64,000 nucleotides of DNA from PALSA-894 sp963757565 (lineage in GTDB: Bacteria > Pseudomonadota > Alphaproteobacteria > Rhizobiales > Xanthobacteraceae), in NCBI GenBank assembly GCA_963757565.1, contig CAVWSB010000011.1:1302001-1366000 (forward strand). The letters run 5' to 3'. Numbering within the stretch: the first letter of the stretch is position 1; the number at the start of each line of letters is the position of its first letter. Positions 52,995 through 61,069 of this stretch are shown here, piece by piece. The notes under the pieces were generated by a model that searched no databases, was not told the DNA's origin, and saw only the letters and a program-made list of their open reading frames with translations. A program made the position numbers and the translations under genes.

Positions 52995-54155
52995 ATGGGT
53001 GGTGGTGGCGGAAGGCCGGTTTTCCGGCCGCGGAATTCTTTTTGCCTTTTTTCAGCAATGCTCCTAGCGGCGCTTGCAAGCGCGCCCGCTCACGCGCAGC
53101 GCTCAGGCCCACCCGTTCCCGACAAGCCACAGCTCGGCAGTCTCGGCGAGCGCATCAACGCCAATACGATCGCGGTCATCTCGGGTAACCTCAACGCTAC
53201 CTATGTGACGATCGCGTACGATCTGTCCGCCGTCCTTGACGATGGCGATGAGTTCCGCGTTCTGCCAGTAATCGGCAAGGGCGGCGGGCAGAACATTAAA
53301 GATGTCCGCTTCATGAAGGGCATCGATCTCGGCATCACGCAATCGAACCTGCTGCCGTACTTCAAGAAGACCAACGAAATCGGCGCGCTCGACGACAAGA
53401 TCGTCTATCTCGCAAAGCTGTTCAATGAGGAGATGCACCTCATTGTCCGCGCCGACGGCGGCATCAACGCCATCGAGGATCTTGCCGGCAAGAAGGTCAA
53501 TTTCTCCGATGTCGGCTCCGGCACGCAGCTCTCGACGCGCGATGTGTTCGATCGCCTCGGCATCAAGGCCGAGGAAGTGAACATGGGGCAGGGCGATGCG
53601 TTCGAGGCGCTCAAGCGCGGCGAGATTGCCGCGACCGTGCTGATCGCCGGCAAGCCCGCTGCGTCGATGGCCAAGCTCAAGGCGGCGGATGGCTTCCGCA
53701 TCCTGCCGGTGTCGTATGCCAAGCCGATCCAGAACGAATACCTGCCGGCGACGCTGTCGTCCCAGGATTACCCCGGACTGATCGAGCCCGGCCAGAAGGT
53801 CGAGACGATCGCGGTCGGCGCGGTGCTGATCGCGTTCAACTGGCCGAAGGGCACCGATCGTTACCGCCGCATCCAGATGTTCGTCGATCATTTCTTCCCA
53901 CGGCTGGCCGAATTCCAGAAGCCGCCGCGCCATCCGAAATGGCGCGAGGCGAACCTTGCGGCGGTGCTGCCGGGCTGGAAGCGCTTCGAGGGCGCTGAGG
54001 AATGGCTGCGCAAGCATGTGACGCCGCAGGCCGATCGCGAACAGTTCGACAAATTCCTCGCTGCGCGGCGTGAAAAGGCGGTCTCGCTTCCGTCCGATGA
54101 ACGCGACCGGCTGTTTCAGGAGTTCATGCAATGGAGGGCGCGCGAGCGCCAGTAA
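52995..54155 (+). CDS. TAXI-family TRAP solute-binding protein (second copy)
   Basis: A 386-residue periplasmic protein. The signal peptide (residues 1-35) contains FCLFSAMLLAALASAPAHA. The mature chain follows the TAXI pattern: IAVISGNLNATYVTIAYDL, VLPVIGKGGGQNIKDVRFM, LGITQSNLLPYFKKTNEIG, LAKLFNEEMHLIVRADG, GKKVNFSDVGSGTQLSTRDV and AVGAVLIAFNWPKG. No membrane helix follows it, in contrast to the first TAXI copy at 4736, and no DctQ/M gene is adjacent. It could feed a permease encoded elsewhere. Confidence 0.87.
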   Translation: MGGGGGRPVFRPRNSFCLFSAMLLAALASAPAHAQRSGPPVPDKPQLGSLGERINANTIAVISGNLNATYVTIAYDLSAVLDDGDEFRVLPVIGKGGGQNIKDVRFMKGIDLGITQSNLLPYFKKTNEIGALDDKIVYLAKLFNEEMHLIVRADGGINAIEDLAGKKVNFSDVGSGTQLSTRDVFDRLGIKAEEVNMGQGDAFEALKRGEIAATVLIAGKPAASMAKLKAADGFRILPVSYAKPIQNEYLPATLSSQDYPGLIEPGQKVETIAVGAVLIAFNWPKGTDRYRRIQMFVDHFFPRLAEFQKPPRHPKWREANLAAVLPGWKRFEGAEEWLRKHVTPQADREQFDKFLAARREKAVSLPSDERDRLFQEFMQWRARERQ

Positions 54156-54269
54156 CTGGGTTTATGCGCACGCGAGCCTAGGCAGGTCCTGTACGCGTCT
54201 TGCCGATCGCGGGTGCACATCCTCCAGGGGGCAACCAGGTGCCGTCCATGACGGTCGGAGGAAAGTGTC

Positions 54270-55313
54270 ATGAGTGCTCCAGTCCGACACGGCGATACGC
54301 CGTCCATGTTCCCGATGATGTACGCGCCCCCCTGGGCGCGGGAGGCCGCACGCGACGCCGCGGAGGCTGCCGGTGCTACGGCGGTCGACAAGGCGCTGAA
54401 CGCGAGCGAGGAGTTGCGCCGCACGTTGCCGCCAGCCGCTCCGCTGACGGCGCCTGCCGCAGCGCCGGCGAAGCCGGTCGCCACCCCTCCAAAGGAGAGT
54501 GTGCGGCGGCTGCGCGATCCATCGTTCGACGGCGATCTCGGGACGCGCCACGTGCGCAGCCGGGCCTCGCTCGATCCCGTCGCAGTCCCGCCGCCCCCCG
54601 TACGCAAGCGCCGCTCGGCGGTTGCGGTCTTCGCGCGTATCACCGGCGCTGTTGGACTAGCGGCGCTGGCGGCATTCTTCATGGTCGGCATGCCGAGGCC
54701 GCTGATGGGGGCGGTGAGCGATGCCGCAACGGCGGTGCAGCCTTACTGGTCGCGGCTGATGGCGGCGACCCGCCTCGATACCCCGCCACATCGCGAGGCG
54801 GCGCGGCGCGAAGTTCCACCCGGTCCGGCGCGCGTCGTGCCGCAGGACCCGGCGCGGCTTGTGCCGCGGTCAGTCACGACCGAACGCGTGCCCGCGCCGG
54901 AATTCCAGCCGGCCGCGTTCGCCGATCGCATCGACGCATTCCCGACCAGGGCCGAGACGGCGCCGGTGGTGCCGGCTCCATCGATCCAGGAGCGAACCGC
55001 CTCGCCCGCGGGACCGCAACTGCGCGTCCTCGATCGCGACGAACTCAATCTGCTGATCAAGCGCAGCGAAGAGCTGATCCGCGAAGGCGACATCGCGGCC
55101 GCGCGCCTGATGCTGACCCGCGCCGCCGAGGCGGGGGATGCACGTGGCGCGCTGGCGCTCGCCGCGACCTACGATCCCGACACGCTACGCAAGCTCGGCG
55201 TGGTCGGTGTCGGCGGCGATGCCGCGAAGGCGCGCAGCTGGTATGCGAAGGCTGCGGAGTTCGGATCGGGCGAAGCGACGCGGCGGCTCGAGACCCTCGC
55301 GCAGGGCCGCTAG
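54270..55313 (+). CDS. Membrane-anchored Sel1-like repeat protein
   Basis: A 347-residue protein. A low-complexity Ala/Pro-rich N-terminus to about 110, one membrane helix at 124-143 (ITGAVGLAALAAFFMVGM), a Pro/Arg-rich linker, and a C-terminal module with Sel1-type units (GDIAAARLMLTRAAEAGDAR, LALAATYDPDTLRKLGVVG and GDAAKARSWYAKAAEFGSGE). Sel1 proteins act as scaffolds, often in cell-envelope or exopolysaccharide control. The gene stop at 55311-55313 coincides with the beginning of a palindromic repeat. GGAGGAAAG is the ribosome site. Confidence 0.75.
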   Translation: MSAPVRHGDTPSMFPMMYAPPWAREAARDAAEAAGATAVDKALNASEELRRTLPPAAPLTAPAAAPAKPVATPPKESVRRLRDPSFDGDLGTRHVRSRASLDPVAVPPPPVRKRRSAVAVFARITGAVGLAALAAFFMVGMPRPLMGAVSDAATAVQPYWSRLMAATRLDTPPHREAARREVPPGPARVVPQDPARLVPRSVTTERVPAPEFQPAAFADRIDAFPTRAETAPVVPAPSIQERTASPAGPQLRVLDRDELNLLIKRSEELIREGDIAAARLMLTRAAEAGDARGALALAATYDPDTLRKLGVVGVGGDAAKARSWYAKAAEFGSGEATRRLETLAQGR

Positions 55314-55361
55314 AGCATGATCCCGAAAAGTGAAAACCGGTTTTCGGGACAGATCATGCTC
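55313..55361. repeat. Intergenic palindromic repeat, short form
   Basis: The outer arms GAGCATGATC and GATCATGCTC and the inner arms TCCCGAAAA and TTTTCGGGA pair around the loop GTGAAAACCGG. The element begins at the last base of the Sel1-like gene stop. The outer arm and GGTTTTCGG block are shared with the copy at 59073. It looks like a mobile-derived interspersed element of the REP type. Confidence 0.85.
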
Positions 55362-55409
55362 AAAGCAAAAGCCGGAAGTCCGAATTCAATTCAATCGGGA
55401 CCGAAGGCT

Positions 55410-55718
55410 CTAGTCCCCGGCGGCGCGCCATGACCATCGCGCATACCGCCACGGCGCGTACCAGTGCGCGCCGGGCGGCGCTGTCTCCGGCACGCGGTCG
55501 ATGCCGGAGGTACCCCAAGGCTGGCAGCGTAGCAGCCGGGCCAGCGTCATCCATGCGCCAGCCCACAAGCCGTACCGGTCGAGCGCCTCGTCGGCATATT
55601 CCGAACAGGTGGGCAGATGCCGGCAATGAAAGCCGATCAGGGGCGAGAGCGTGTAGCGGTAGAGCTTCACCAGCCCACGGCCGGCGAGGCGAGGAGCGTG
55701 CGTCAGTCTGGCGATCAT
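55410..55718 (-). CDS. yidD: Membrane protein insertion efficiency factor
   Basis: A 102-residue YidD, which assists YidC-dependent insertion of inner-membrane proteins. Motifs: the amphipathic GRGLVKLYRYTLSPLIG, the conserved Cys-containing HCRHLPTCSEYADEAL and LARLLRCQPWG. The C-terminus is longer than usual. ATG 55718 is chosen because it fits the family N-terminus (MIARLTHAPRLAGRG). It lies 38 bases after the NifU-like gene on the same strand. The rnpA/rpmH context seen in many bacteria is absent here. Confidence 0.92.
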   Translation of the reverse strand: MIARLTHAPRLAGRGLVKLYRYTLSPLIGFHCRHLPTCSEYADEALDRYGLWAGAWMTLARLLRCQPWGTSGIDRVPETAPPGAHWYAPWRYARWSWRAAGD

Positions 55719-55756
55719 CGTGATGAATCGACCACCATCAGCGTCCTGTGCCCGCA

Positions 55757-56215
55757 CTATTCGGCGGCTTTGGGCATCTGGCCGCGCTTTGCCTCGATCT
55801 GGCTGATCGCGTCTACCACCGCATCGAAGGTCAGAAGGGTCGAAGCATGCCGCGCCTTGTAGTCGCGCACCGGTTCGAGCACCGCGATGTCAGCCCATTT
55901 GCCATCAGCCGGCGGCGCGCCGTTTTCCTTGAGCATCTTGCGCACGCCCTCCCGCAGCGCGCGCAGCTCGTCGGATTTCGCACCGATCACGTTGCGCGCC
56001 ATGATCGAGGAGGAGGCCTGTCCGAGCGCGCAGGCCTTCACATCGTGGGCGAAGTCCGAGACGGTGTCGCCATCCATCTTCAGGTCTACGGTCACGGTCG
56101 ACCCGCACAGCTTGGAATGGGCTGTGGCGGAGGCGTCCGGAGCCTCAAGGCGGCCAATCCGGGGGATTGTGCCGGCCAATTCGAGGATTCGGCGATTGTA
56201 GACGTCGTTCAGCAT
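55757..56215 (-). CDS. NifU-like iron-sulfur cluster scaffold protein
   Basis: A 152-residue IscU/NifU N-terminal-type scaffold. Cys37 (HSKLCGSTVTV) and Cys62 (VKACALGQASSS) are the first two cluster ligands. At the third position the family Cys is replaced: the segment reads YKARHASTLL (Arg122-His123-Ala124-Ser125). I recall the same replacement in other alphaproteobacterial members of this branch. It may bind a cluster with a His ligand or be a transfer factor. ATG 56215 matches the family start (LNDVYNRRILELAG). Confidence 0.88.
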   Translation of the reverse strand: MLNDVYNRRILELAGTIPRIGRLEAPDASATAHSKLCGSTVTVDLKMDGDTVSDFAHDVKACALGQASSSIMARNVIGAKSDELRALREGVRKMLKENGAPPADGKWADIAVLEPVRDYKARHASTLLTFDAVVDAISQIEAKRGQMPKAAE

Positions 56216-56448
56216 GGATTTCGGCCCAATTCCGGCTCCGTGAAAGACATTGATTGCCGGCTCGCTTAACGCAACTATATAGGAATTGAACTGCGGGCTG
56301 GAAAAGGGGGCCCGCGGGGGCGGCTCGGAGGAGCCCGAAACGCAAGGAGTGCGGCGTCCGCACCGTCCGGGTTCCGGAAGGGTGCACAAGACCCGCGGCC
56401 ACCCGGTGACACACCCGGCGCTCGCGCCGGTCGAACGGAGAGACCGTC

Positions 56449-57120
56449 ATGGACGCCGTCGTCAAGAGCTTCCCCAAGGCAAATGCGCCCGCCGGGGAAA
56501 AAAGTCCGCTGTCCGAGCATGTGCGCGCCGCGCCTGCGCCGGCTGGCCCGCGCCCCTCGCGTGACGAGGCGGAAGCCGCGGTGCGCACGCTGCTGTCATA
56601 TATCGGCGACAATCCGGATCGCGAGGGTCTCGTCGACACGCCGAAGCGCTTCGTCAACGCGTACGAGGAACTGTTCGGCGGCTACAAGGAGAGCCCCGCG
56701 GAAGTGCTCGACCGGACATTCTCCGAAATCGACACCTACGACGACCTCGTGCTGGTGCGCGACATCCCGTTCTATTCGCACTGCGAACATCACGTCATGC
56801 CGTTCGTGGGCAAGGCCCACATCGCCTACCTGCCGGTTGGCAGCGTGGTCGGGCTGTCCAAGATCGCGCGGCTGATCGACGTCTATGCCAAGCGCCTGCA
56901 GACCCAGGAGCACCTGACGTCGCAGGTCGCGACCGCGATCGACGAGATCCTGAAACCCCGCGGCGTCGCGGTGATGATGGAAGCGGAACACACCTGCATG
57001 TCGATGCGCGGTGTGATGAAGCCGGGCTCGAGCACCGTCACGACGAAGTTCACCGGAATGTTCAAAAACAATCCGGAGGAGCAGGCGCGCTTCATGGCGC
57101 TGGTACGCGGCAAGAGCTGA
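56449..57120 (+). CDS. folE: GTP cyclohydrolase I (FolE type)
   Basis: A 223-residue FolE that converts GTP to dihydroneopterin triphosphate, the first step of folate synthesis. Zinc ligands are seen in HCEHHVMPF (Cys and His), with a Cys in EHTCMSMRGV. The core has NPDREGLVDTPKRFVNAYEE, SKIARLIDVYAKRLQTQEHL and STVTTKFTGMFKNN. The N-terminal 30 residues are a low-complexity extension. hisI follows 26 bases downstream. The start is ATG 56449, with a GGAGAG site. Confidence 0.95.
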   Translation: MDAVVKSFPKANAPAGEKSPLSEHVRAAPAPAGPRPSRDEAEAAVRTLLSYIGDNPDREGLVDTPKRFVNAYEELFGGYKESPAEVLDRTFSEIDTYDDLVLVRDIPFYSHCEHHVMPFVGKAHIAYLPVGSVVGLSKIARLIDVYAKRLQTQEHLTSQVATAIDEILKPRGVAVMMEAEHTCMSMRGVMKPGSSTVTTKFTGMFKNNPEEQARFMALVRGKS

Positions 57121-57146
57121 GCGGCCGACCTTCACGGGCCAAGACC

Positions 57147-57605
57147 ATGTCGTATGAATTTTCCGAGCGCGGCTCCGTGCAGGCGGTCGAGGAAGGCCGC
57201 GCGCTCGCGCCCAAATTCGACGCCGACGGTCTCGTGACCTGTGTGGCGACCGACGTGGCGAGCGGCGACCTGCTGATGGTCGCGCACATGAATGCCGAAG
57301 CGCTGGCGCGAACCATCGAGTCGGGTGAGGCCTGGTACTACAGCCGCTCGCGCCGGCGGCTCTGGAAGAAGGGCGAGACCTCCGGCCACGTCCAGCGCGT
57401 CGCCGAGATGCGCATCGACTGCGATCAGGACGCGGTGTGGATCAAGGTCGAGCAGGAAGGGCCAGGCGCGTGCCACACCGGACGGCGCTCTTGCTTTTAC
57501 CGCGCGGTGCCGCTTGGCAAGGCGCCGGATACTTCGCTGACGCTGGAGTTTCGCGATGCCGACAAGGCGTTCGATCCGGCGGCCGTCTACAGCAAGACCG
57601 ATTGA
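57147..57605 (+). CDS. hisI: Phosphoribosyl-AMP cyclohydrolase
   Basis: A 152-residue HisI, which opens the ring of phosphoribosyl-AMP in histidine synthesis. Motifs: LMVAHMNAEALARTIESGEA, the YYSRSRRRLWKKGETSGHVQ block, MRIDCDQDAVWIKVEQEG and GACHTGRRSCFYRAV, which contains the zinc-ligand Cys. HisE is not fused to it. It overlaps no other gene and probably shares a transcript with folE, a common arrangement in Hyphomicrobiales. Confidence 0.95.
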   Translation: MSYEFSERGSVQAVEEGRALAPKFDADGLVTCVATDVASGDLLMVAHMNAEALARTIESGEAWYYSRSRRRLWKKGETSGHVQRVAEMRIDCDQDAVWIKVEQEGPGACHTGRRSCFYRAVPLGKAPDTSLTLEFRDADKAFDPAAVYSKTD

Positions 57606-57758
57606 ATCGAACGCGGCATATTTCCTTCGCCTGCCATTAACGATCCCTGTCAAGGTAAACTCGCGGTTCTCGTTGAGCGTGCGAATGCGCGCGCGTAGTT
57701 TGCCATGACACCGGCGCCGCAGCCGCAGCGCCCGAGGCCAATAACAGCGGGTAATCAT

Positions 57759-58145
57759 ATGTCACGCGTTCTTGCCGCGCTTTCGCTCACCGCTACTCTC
57801 GCGTTCGCCGCTGCGCCGACCTCCGCCTCGGCGGGCTGTGGCAACTGTTACGCGCCGCCGCCCTGTGGTGCTTGCTATCATCATCGCGTCGCGCCGCCGC
57901 AGTACCGCACCGTCGACGAGACCGTGATGGTGGCGCCGGCTCGCCGCATCCCGCATTACACCGCGCCGCGCTACGAGACCGTGATGGTGCCGAAGACCGT
58001 CATGGTCGAGCCGGCCGGCGTGCGCTACGTGGAAATTCCCGCGGAGTACCGGACCGTCCATCGAACGGTCGCGACGTATTCGCGCTGCGGTGTGCTGCTC
58101 GAGGTAACGCCTTCCTGCCGGCGCTTGCCGGTCGCTCCACGCTAG
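57759..58145 (+). CDS. Small secreted Tyr/Val-repeat protein
   Basis: A 128-residue protein with a signal peptide (residues 1-25, MSRVLAALSLTATLAFAAAP and onward) and a Cys-rich start (GCGNCYAPPPCGACYHH). Irregular Y-x-T-V-type units follow (QYRTVDETVMV, YETVMVPKTVMVEP, YVEIPAEYRTVHRTVAT), and a second Cys pair (YSRCGVLL, TPSCRR) lies near the end. I recall similar proteins in rhizobia, function unknown. A clean terminator ends the transcript. Confidence 0.7.
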   Translation: MSRVLAALSLTATLAFAAAPTSASAGCGNCYAPPPCGACYHHRVAPPQYRTVDETVMVAPARRIPHYTAPRYETVMVPKTVMVEPAGVRYVEIPAEYRTVHRTVATYSRCGVLLEVTPSCRRLPVAPR

Positions 58146-58163
58146 GCTGAGCACTTGATACTC

Positions 58164-58193
58164 AATGCGCGGGTTTGCCCGCGCATTTTTTTT
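58164..58193 (+). terminator. Rho-independent terminator
   Basis: A 10-bp stem (AATGCGCGGG with CCCGCGCATT, loop TTTG) is followed by eight T (58186-58193). It ends the secreted-protein transcript next to the convergent CitE-like gene. Confidence 0.9.
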
Positions 58194-59072
58194 ATGCACC
58201 TGCTTTGACGCGCGCGAGCAGCCGCTCGGCGCGGGTGAGGTGAGGGCGGTCGTACATCACGCCTTCGATGCCGACCACGCCGGACGCGGGATTGTCCGCG
58301 AAGGCTTTCACGATAGCCTGCGCCTTGGCGACTTCCTCCGGCGCGGGCGTGAACACCGCGTTGATCACCGCAACCTGTGCCGGGTGGATTGCCATCTTGG
58401 ACGTGAAGCCGTCCCGCCGCGCCTCCAGCGCTTCCTCGCGCAGGCCGTCCATATTGCGGAAATCCGCATAGACCGTATCGATCGCCTCAACGCGCGCGGC
58501 CGCGGCGGCGGCCAGCGAGAGATTGCGTGCGAGCCAGTAGGGCGACGTGAAGCGGCCATGCTGGTCGCGGTTGGCCTCCGCGCCAAGATCGGCGGACAGG
58601 TCTTCCGCGCCCCAGGTGATGCCGACGAGCCGTGGGCTCGATCCAGGGTACGTGCCGCACACGAAAAGGGATGCGGCGGTTTCGGTCGCAAGCGCGAGAA
58701 TCTTGATGCCGCCCTCGGGCAGGCCGTGGATCGCTTCGCGTGCGGTCAGCTTGGCGTCGAGATGCGTCACCGCCGGGCCGCCTTCGGCCTTGGGCAGCAG
58801 GATCATGTCGGGTTCGCCCGCCACCACGGCATCGAGATCGGCGTCGGTCAGCCCGGTGTCGAGGGCATTCACCCGCACCACAAGACGCGGGCGCTGCGTC
58901 GCGCCGGAATGCTGCTTGAGGTACGCGAGCGCCGTCTGGCGTGCGCCCGCCTTGCGGTCGGCGGCGACCGAATCTTCCAGATCGAGGATGATCGCGTCCG
59001 CGCCCGAACTCCGCACCCTTTGCGAGCTTGCGTTCGTTGTCGGCCGGAACGAACAGATAGCGAGCGGATCAT
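58192..59072 (-). pseudogene. CitE-like HpcH/HpaI-family lyase, two frameshifts near the N-terminus
   Basis: From about residue 27 to the end the gene is a normal CitE/beta-methylmalyl-CoA lyase-type protein: ADAIILDLEDSVAADRK, RLVVRVNALDTGLTDADLD, MILLPKAEG, LALATETAASLF and RDGFTSKMAIHPAQVAVINA. The N-terminal residues come from two other frames. Removing one base near 59058 gives MIRSLLFVPADNERKLAKG, and one G from the run near 59009 gives AEFGADAII. The proposed ATG (59072) abuts an intergenic palindrome. The enzyme may act with the downstream MaoC protein. The disruption may be an error of the sequence. Confidence 0.8.
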
Positions 59073-59143
59073 GGCATGATCCCGAAAAAGCTTGTCCCGG
59101 ACGTGGTCCGGGATGGGTACCGGTTTTCGGATAAGATCATGCC
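59073..59143. repeat. Intergenic palindromic repeat, long form
   Basis: The outer arms GGCATGATC and GATCATGCC and the inner CCGAAAA / GGTTTTCGG arms are the same as in the copy at 55313. This copy has an additional 25-30 bp hairpin (CCCGGACGTGGTCCGGG) inserted in the loop. It fills 71 of the 76 bases between the MaoC and CitE-like genes and reaches the CitE ATG. Confidence 0.85.
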
Positions 59144-59148
59144 CAAAG

Positions 59149-59634
59149 CTACTTCGGCCGCATCAGCATGAACGCCTGACGCTTGCACTCGGCGACCAGC
59201 TTCTCGTTCTGGTTATAGGTGCGGATATGCAGGTCGACGATCCCTGCACCGGGGCGCGACTTCAATTCACGCTTCGAGAGCACCTCGGTGGTGCAATGCA
59301 CGGTATCGCCCTCGAACAGCGGGTGAGGGAATTTCACATCCGTCATGCCGAGGTTGGCTATGGTCGTTCCGACCGTCATGTCGGAGACCTGAATCCCGAC
59401 CATGAGACCGAGCGTGAACAGCGAATTCATCAAAGGCTGGCCCCACTGGGTCTCCTTCTCGCAGAACTCGCGGTCGATGTGCAGCGGCTGCGGGTTGAGC
59501 GTCATGTTGGAGAACAGCATGTTGTCCATCTGCGTGACGGTTCGCCGCAGCGTGTGCGGATAGAGCCGGCCGACCTCGAAGTCCTCGTAGTACATGCCGC
59601 CGCGCGGGCTTCGTCTGGCTGTCATCTGCTCCAT
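59149..59634 (-). CDS. MaoC-family hydratase
   Basis: A 161-residue MaoC-like hot-dog protein of the mesaconyl-CoA/enoyl-CoA hydratase kind. The hydratase motif NPQPLHIDREF (with the catalytic Asp/His) and the LFEGDTVHCTTEVLSKR strand are present. ATG 59634 is preceded by GGAGG. The adjacent CitE-like gene suggests a CoA-thioester pathway such as methylmalyl-CoA or citramalyl-CoA breakdown. The length is that of single-domain members. Confidence 0.88.
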   Translation of the reverse strand: MEQMTARRSPRGGMYYEDFEVGRLYPHTLRRTVTQMDNMLFSNMTLNPQPLHIDREFCEKETQWGQPLMNSLFTLGLMVGIQVSDMTVGTTIANLGMTDVKFPHPLFEGDTVHCTTEVLSKRELKSRPGAGIVDLHIRTYNQNEKLVAECKRQAFMLMRPK

Positions 59635-59748
59635 CTATTCCTCCAGCGACGGAACCAGAGCCCGCTCACCGGGTTCCGGATTAACGTGTCATTTACCATA
59701 ACCGCCGATGCTGCAAGGTGGCGGGGAAAGCCTCGCCAAGGCGCGCCT

Positions 59749-60916
59749 ATGGGTATGGAAGCATCGATCGATATCGCGACCCGCATCAGCGGGGCGACGA
59801 CCGATATCGCTGCCCGTGTGACGGGCGCGATCCGCGATGCCGCGCGCGTCACCGGCGCGGGCTTCGATTACCTGCTCAACACGGCGCTGCGCGAGTCGAA
59901 CCTCAATCCCAACGCCAAGGCGAAGTCTTCCTCGGCCACCGGCCTGTTTCAATTCATCGACCAGACCTGGCTCGCCACGATGAAGCAGTCGGGCGGCTCG
60001 CTCGGTTACGGGAAATACGCTGACGCGATCAGCAAGACCGCCTCGGGCCGTTACACCGTCTCGGATCCCTCGATGCGCGATCAGATCTTCGCGCTGCGCA
60101 AGGATCCGACCGCGAATTCGCTGATGGCCGGCGCGTTTGCGAATGCCAACGCCAAGGTGCTGACCGACCGGCTCGGCCGCAAGCCGACCGATGGCGAACT
60201 CTACATGGCGCATTTTCTCGGCGCGTCCGGCGCATCACGCCTGATCCGGGCCGCCGAAGCGCATCCGGATGCGAAAGCCGCGTCCTATTTCCCGCGGGCT
60301 GCGAGCGCGAACAGTTCGATCTTCTACGACAAGACCGGCTCGGCACGCAGCCTGAAGCAGGTCTATGCCGGGTTGGTCGGCCGTCACGATGTGATCGGCA
60401 ATGCCGCCACACGCCTTGCGGCCACACAGCCGTCTCAATCGGCCCCGCCTGCGAAGGCCAATGCCATGGCCGACGATACATCCATTGCGCTGACCCCCGC
60501 GGTCGCGGCGATCAACAATGCGGTTGCGCTGCCGGCAACAACACTCAACGCGGCGAGCAGCACCAGCGCCAGTACCAGCGCGCCGGCGATTGCGCCCGTC
60601 GCCGCGGCCGCGCCGGTAGCGGCGACATTCGCCGAACGCGCCGCCGCGTGCATTTCCCGAGACGCAGGCGGTCGCGTCCGCGCGTGACACCGCGCAGAGG
60701 CCGATGTTCCAGACGCTCTATCAGCCGGAGCAGCGCGGTGCTGTCGCGCCGGTCGTGCGCGAATTGTGGGGTGCGCGTCACGCCGCGCCGGTTGAGACGG
60801 CAGCGGCAGTTGAGCCTGCAGCGGATAGTGCAGCACAACGCGGAAGCGGCTCGGCCCTTAACGCTCCGCTCGATCTGTTTCAGTTTCTGCGCCCCTCGCT
60901 GCGCCACCCGGCCTAG
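59749..60916 (+). pseudogene. Lytic transglycosylase-like protein, one frameshift
   Basis: The first 295 residues encode an SLT-like murein transglycosylase domain with the catalytic Glu49 in NTALRESNLNPNAKA, SSATGLFQFIDQTWL, GKYADAISKTASGRY and GELYMAHFLGASGASRLI, then an Ala/Thr-rich linker. After residue 302 a stop comes early. Removing one T near 60649 continues AAAFPETQAVASARDTAQRP into MFQTLYQPEQRGAV and ends LDLFQFLRPSLRHPA at 60916. No signal peptide is visible at the N-terminus. The domain resembles transglycosylases of flagellar or cell-wall remodelling. Confidence 0.82.
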
Positions 60917-61069
60917 CCGCGCAGCGCTTTCCGCGCTTTAATAATTCGCTAACAATCGCAAAGAGTTATGGTGAACGGTTTGTTAAGCCGCGCGGCGTAG
61001 GCTTATGCCTGCCGGTCCTGCGGCCGGCGCTGCGTCCCGTTCCCGTCGCTCCAGTCGCGTTGTCACAGC

